Assembly: GCA_003160755.1 (NCBI GenBank) | Contig: QEXZ01000087.1 | Coordinates: forward strand, 1 to 6,506 | Origin: Methanomicrobiales archaeon | GTDB taxonomy: Archaea; Halobacteriota; Syntropharchaeia; Alkanophagales; Methanospirareceae | Length of the DNA stretch: 6,506 nt | Direction of reading: 5' to 3' | Shown here: piece by piece, positions 5,325 to 6,506 of the stretch | Numbering within the stretch: position 1 is the first letter of the stretch | How the letters are laid out: each line of letters starts with the position of its first letter | Translations under genes and position numbers: made by a program | Notes under the pieces: generated by a model | Seen by the model: only the letters and a program-made list of their open reading frames with translations | What the model was told of the DNA's origin: nothing | The model's database searches: none

Positions 5325-6137
5325 ATGAAAACGATATATAAGGCAATCATTGCTATTTTAGTTCCGGTAGTGATTATCTTTTATCTTCTTTTATTCCATA
5401 CGAACCTCATTATAGTAAGTTATCCCGATAGTAATGTTTACGTCGAGAATTTAAACTGGACGAACGTTACAAGGATCAACGAAACGACGTACCGAGTAAC
5501 GTTATCCGGAGATATAACCTATCGCTATAAAGAGTCATCGCTGTATTATTCAGGCAAAGATGAACCACTTCCTGATGATCTACCCGTGAGAATTCGGGTA
5601 TTTTCTGGACCCCGGTATGGTGAAGTGCGGCACAGAGATCGGGAGGTGCCTTTCTCAGAAAACATAACATTACAGTATCAACAGCCACGTCCTTTTGATT
5701 GCACCTTCGACTTGAAAGCCGGTAAAAACTACGGTATACAGGTAGAAACCCATTGGAAAAAATATGTTTCTTCACCGCCTCCATACCACAGAGAATGGAG
5801 ATGGACTTTTTTAGGGGGAGGAGCTACGGAAATAGATTTGACACAAGGGGAGACGCCCCTACATCACGAATTAAGCGAAGAAGATAAGGGAAATGCAATA
5901 GCAATTGCATTAAAGGATGAAAGGGTTAGAGAAGAAATATGTAACAAGGAATACGAAGTAGGGGATGTAAGCAAAACACATATTGAGATAGTGGGTCCAG
6001 GAGAGAACTTTTCAGATGAAGTCCCGGTAGTTCCAGTAAAAATAGGAAACGTCACATTAATGGTTTTCGTTGACATTGAGCAGGGGAAGGTTATAAGCAT
6101 TGGACATCAATGGGAGAGATCTTTTCCTCCACCTTAA
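5325..6137 (+). CDS. Membrane-anchored extracytoplasmic protein with C-terminal PepSY-like module
   Basis: 270 residues starting 25 nt after the peptidase stop, so probably the same transcript; GAGGT at 5299-5303 is far for a ribosome binding site. Residues 6-25 form an N-terminal anchor. Residues 35-175 are strand-rich and carry Asn-X-Ser/Thr sites (N44, N47, N52, N113), consistent with an exposed, possibly glycosylated domain of unrecognised family. Residues 182-263 form a distinct module: a helix (LSEEDKGNAIAIALKDERVREE), then EYEVGDV, then paired strands (VPVVPVKIGNVTLMVFVDIEQGKVISIGHQ). This helix plus 'V.V..G.....V.VD...G.V..IG' pattern is PepSY-like and recurs in archaeal exported proteins. 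It parallels the PepSY-like partner of the DUF6345-like gene. Function unknown; a peptidase partner or inhibitor is inference. Confidence 0.85.
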   Translation: MKTIYKAIIAILVPVVIIFYLLLFHTNLIIVSYPDSNVYVENLNWTNVTRINETTYRVTLSGDITYRYKESSLYYSGKDEPLPDDLPVRIRVFSGPRYGEVRHRDREVPFSENITLQYQQPRPFDCTFDLKAGKNYGIQVETHWKKYVSSPPPYHREWRWTFLGGGATEIDLTQGETPLHHELSEEDKGNAIAIALKDERVREEICNKEYEVGDVSKTHIEIVGPGENFSDEVPVVPVKIGNVTLMVFVDIEQGKVISIGHQWERSFPPP

Positions 6138-6376
6138 GGGGGCGAATAGAACATTTGAGTGCCGATAGAGAGCGCTTTATAAAAGATGAAATAGCTGCGA
6201 ATAGACCATTAAAGAGTGGTATTACTGGACATGCAAGATGTGCTAGAGGATACAGCGAGAGTGTTTTGGGCGACTATATATACATAAACGACCTATGGCC
6301 TGTGAACACAGGGCTCGTGTACTGGGAATGGCGGGGTCTTAGAACACATACTACAGACATCCATGTGAAGGATTAA
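6110..6376 (+). pseudogene. C-terminal half of a C39-like cysteine peptidase, probable relic
   Basis: The open frame gives 88 residues. Its first ~10 codons only overlap the end of the upstream gene; the meaningful part starts near 6140. RFIKDEIAANRPLKSGITGHA (22-42) followed by YIYINDLWPVNTGLVYWE (56-73) matches the second half of C39-like or papain-like peptidases: the GHA motif carries the catalytic His (His41) and the ND-WPVN-G segment the Asp (Asp61). The N-terminal half with the signal peptide and catalytic Cys is absent and the upstream gene is unrelated, so the piece cannot be an active enzyme. No ribosome binding site is seen for any in-frame start. It is most likely a remnant of a third protease of the locus, distinct in sequence from the one at 4181. 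It could instead be a short expressed domain. Confidence 0.6.
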
Positions 6377-6385
6377 CCTTCACAT
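6363..6385 (+). terminator. Perfect 9-bp hairpin at the end of the relic
   Basis: ATGTGAAGG (6363-6371) and CCTTCACAT (6377-6385) pair perfectly around ATTAA, which contains the stop codon of the relic. There is no following T-run, so termination is uncertain; it may be an RNA-stabilising or recombination-derived inverted repeat. Confidence 0.5.
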
Positions 6386-6399
6386 CCCCAATTAATTAA

Positions 6400-6506
6400 G
6401 ATGAAGATAGAATAGCGGACAGGTGGGGATTTGACGACAGTTGTACTGGTGAATTAGAAAGAACTTTTACTGTTTACCCCAATCAACATTACACTTTTGA
6501 AATTTA
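6400..6506 (+). other. Open frame running off the right edge, possible gene remnant
   Basis: Reading from 6400 gives an uninterrupted frame (DEDRIADRWGFDDSC... then strand-like RTFTVYPNQHYTFEI) with no start codon after the stop at 6397. The composition looks protein-like (alternating hydrophobic strands). It could be a further fragment of a broken gene or chance; too short to identify. Confidence 0.25.

Noticed and set aside
4531..5350. Opposite-strand open frames over the peptidase gene
   Set aside because: They overlap a gene with signal peptide and catalytic motifs, lack ribosome binding sites and show no recognisable domain.
1..6506. tRNA, rRNA or known riboswitch
   Set aside because: No cloverleaf with conserved T-arm, no rRNA-like stretch and no core of a known riboswitch class was seen by eye.

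Overview
The window reads as an archaeal accessory locus. Supporting signs are AT-rich DNA with TATA-box-like elements upstream of genes, a Shine-Dalgarno of the form GGAGGTGAT, T-run terminators, and a set of small exported or membrane-anchored proteins with Asn-X-Ser/Thr sites. The protein families (DUF6345-like, C39-like cysteine peptidase, PepSY-like membrane-anchored proteins) recall methanogen and methanotroph-type Euryarchaeota, but the lineage is inferred; no rRNA or core gene is present. All credible genes lie on the + strand.

Layout. Left part (1-1698): two paralogous ~140-aa soluble proteins of unknown family (call them A1 and A2) flank a membrane-anchored ~250-aa protein with a domain resembling Spi/PepSY-type inhibitor domains. 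Middle part (1636-3943): a 97-bp repeat (R1) cuts into the 3' end of A2 and forms the leader of an exported DUF6345-like protein with a caspase/gingipain-like His/Cys pattern. That gene is coupled to a membrane-anchored PepSY/YycI-like protein; a T-rich terminator and a three-helix membrane protein follow. Right part (4044-6506): the second copy of the repeat (R2, 93 of 97 bases identical) leads an exported C39-like cysteine peptidase with a visible Cys/His/Asp triad. Next come a membrane-anchored protein with a C-terminal PepSY-like module and the orphan C-terminal half of another C39-like peptidase, probably a relic. The last ~120 bases hold a perfect hairpin and an open frame running off the edge.

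The main point of interest is the duplicated 97-bp leader cassette. It contains a TATA-like box, two mutually exclusive hairpins sharing one arm, a possible closing stem, and a hairpin that displays GAGGAGG in its loop. It precedes two different exported protease-like genes and in one copy replaces the last codons of the preceding gene. Together with the inhibitor-like and PepSY-like neighbours this suggests a co-regulated set of exported proteases and partners. The system-level reading is inference; the repeat, its structure and the A2 fusion are seen directly.
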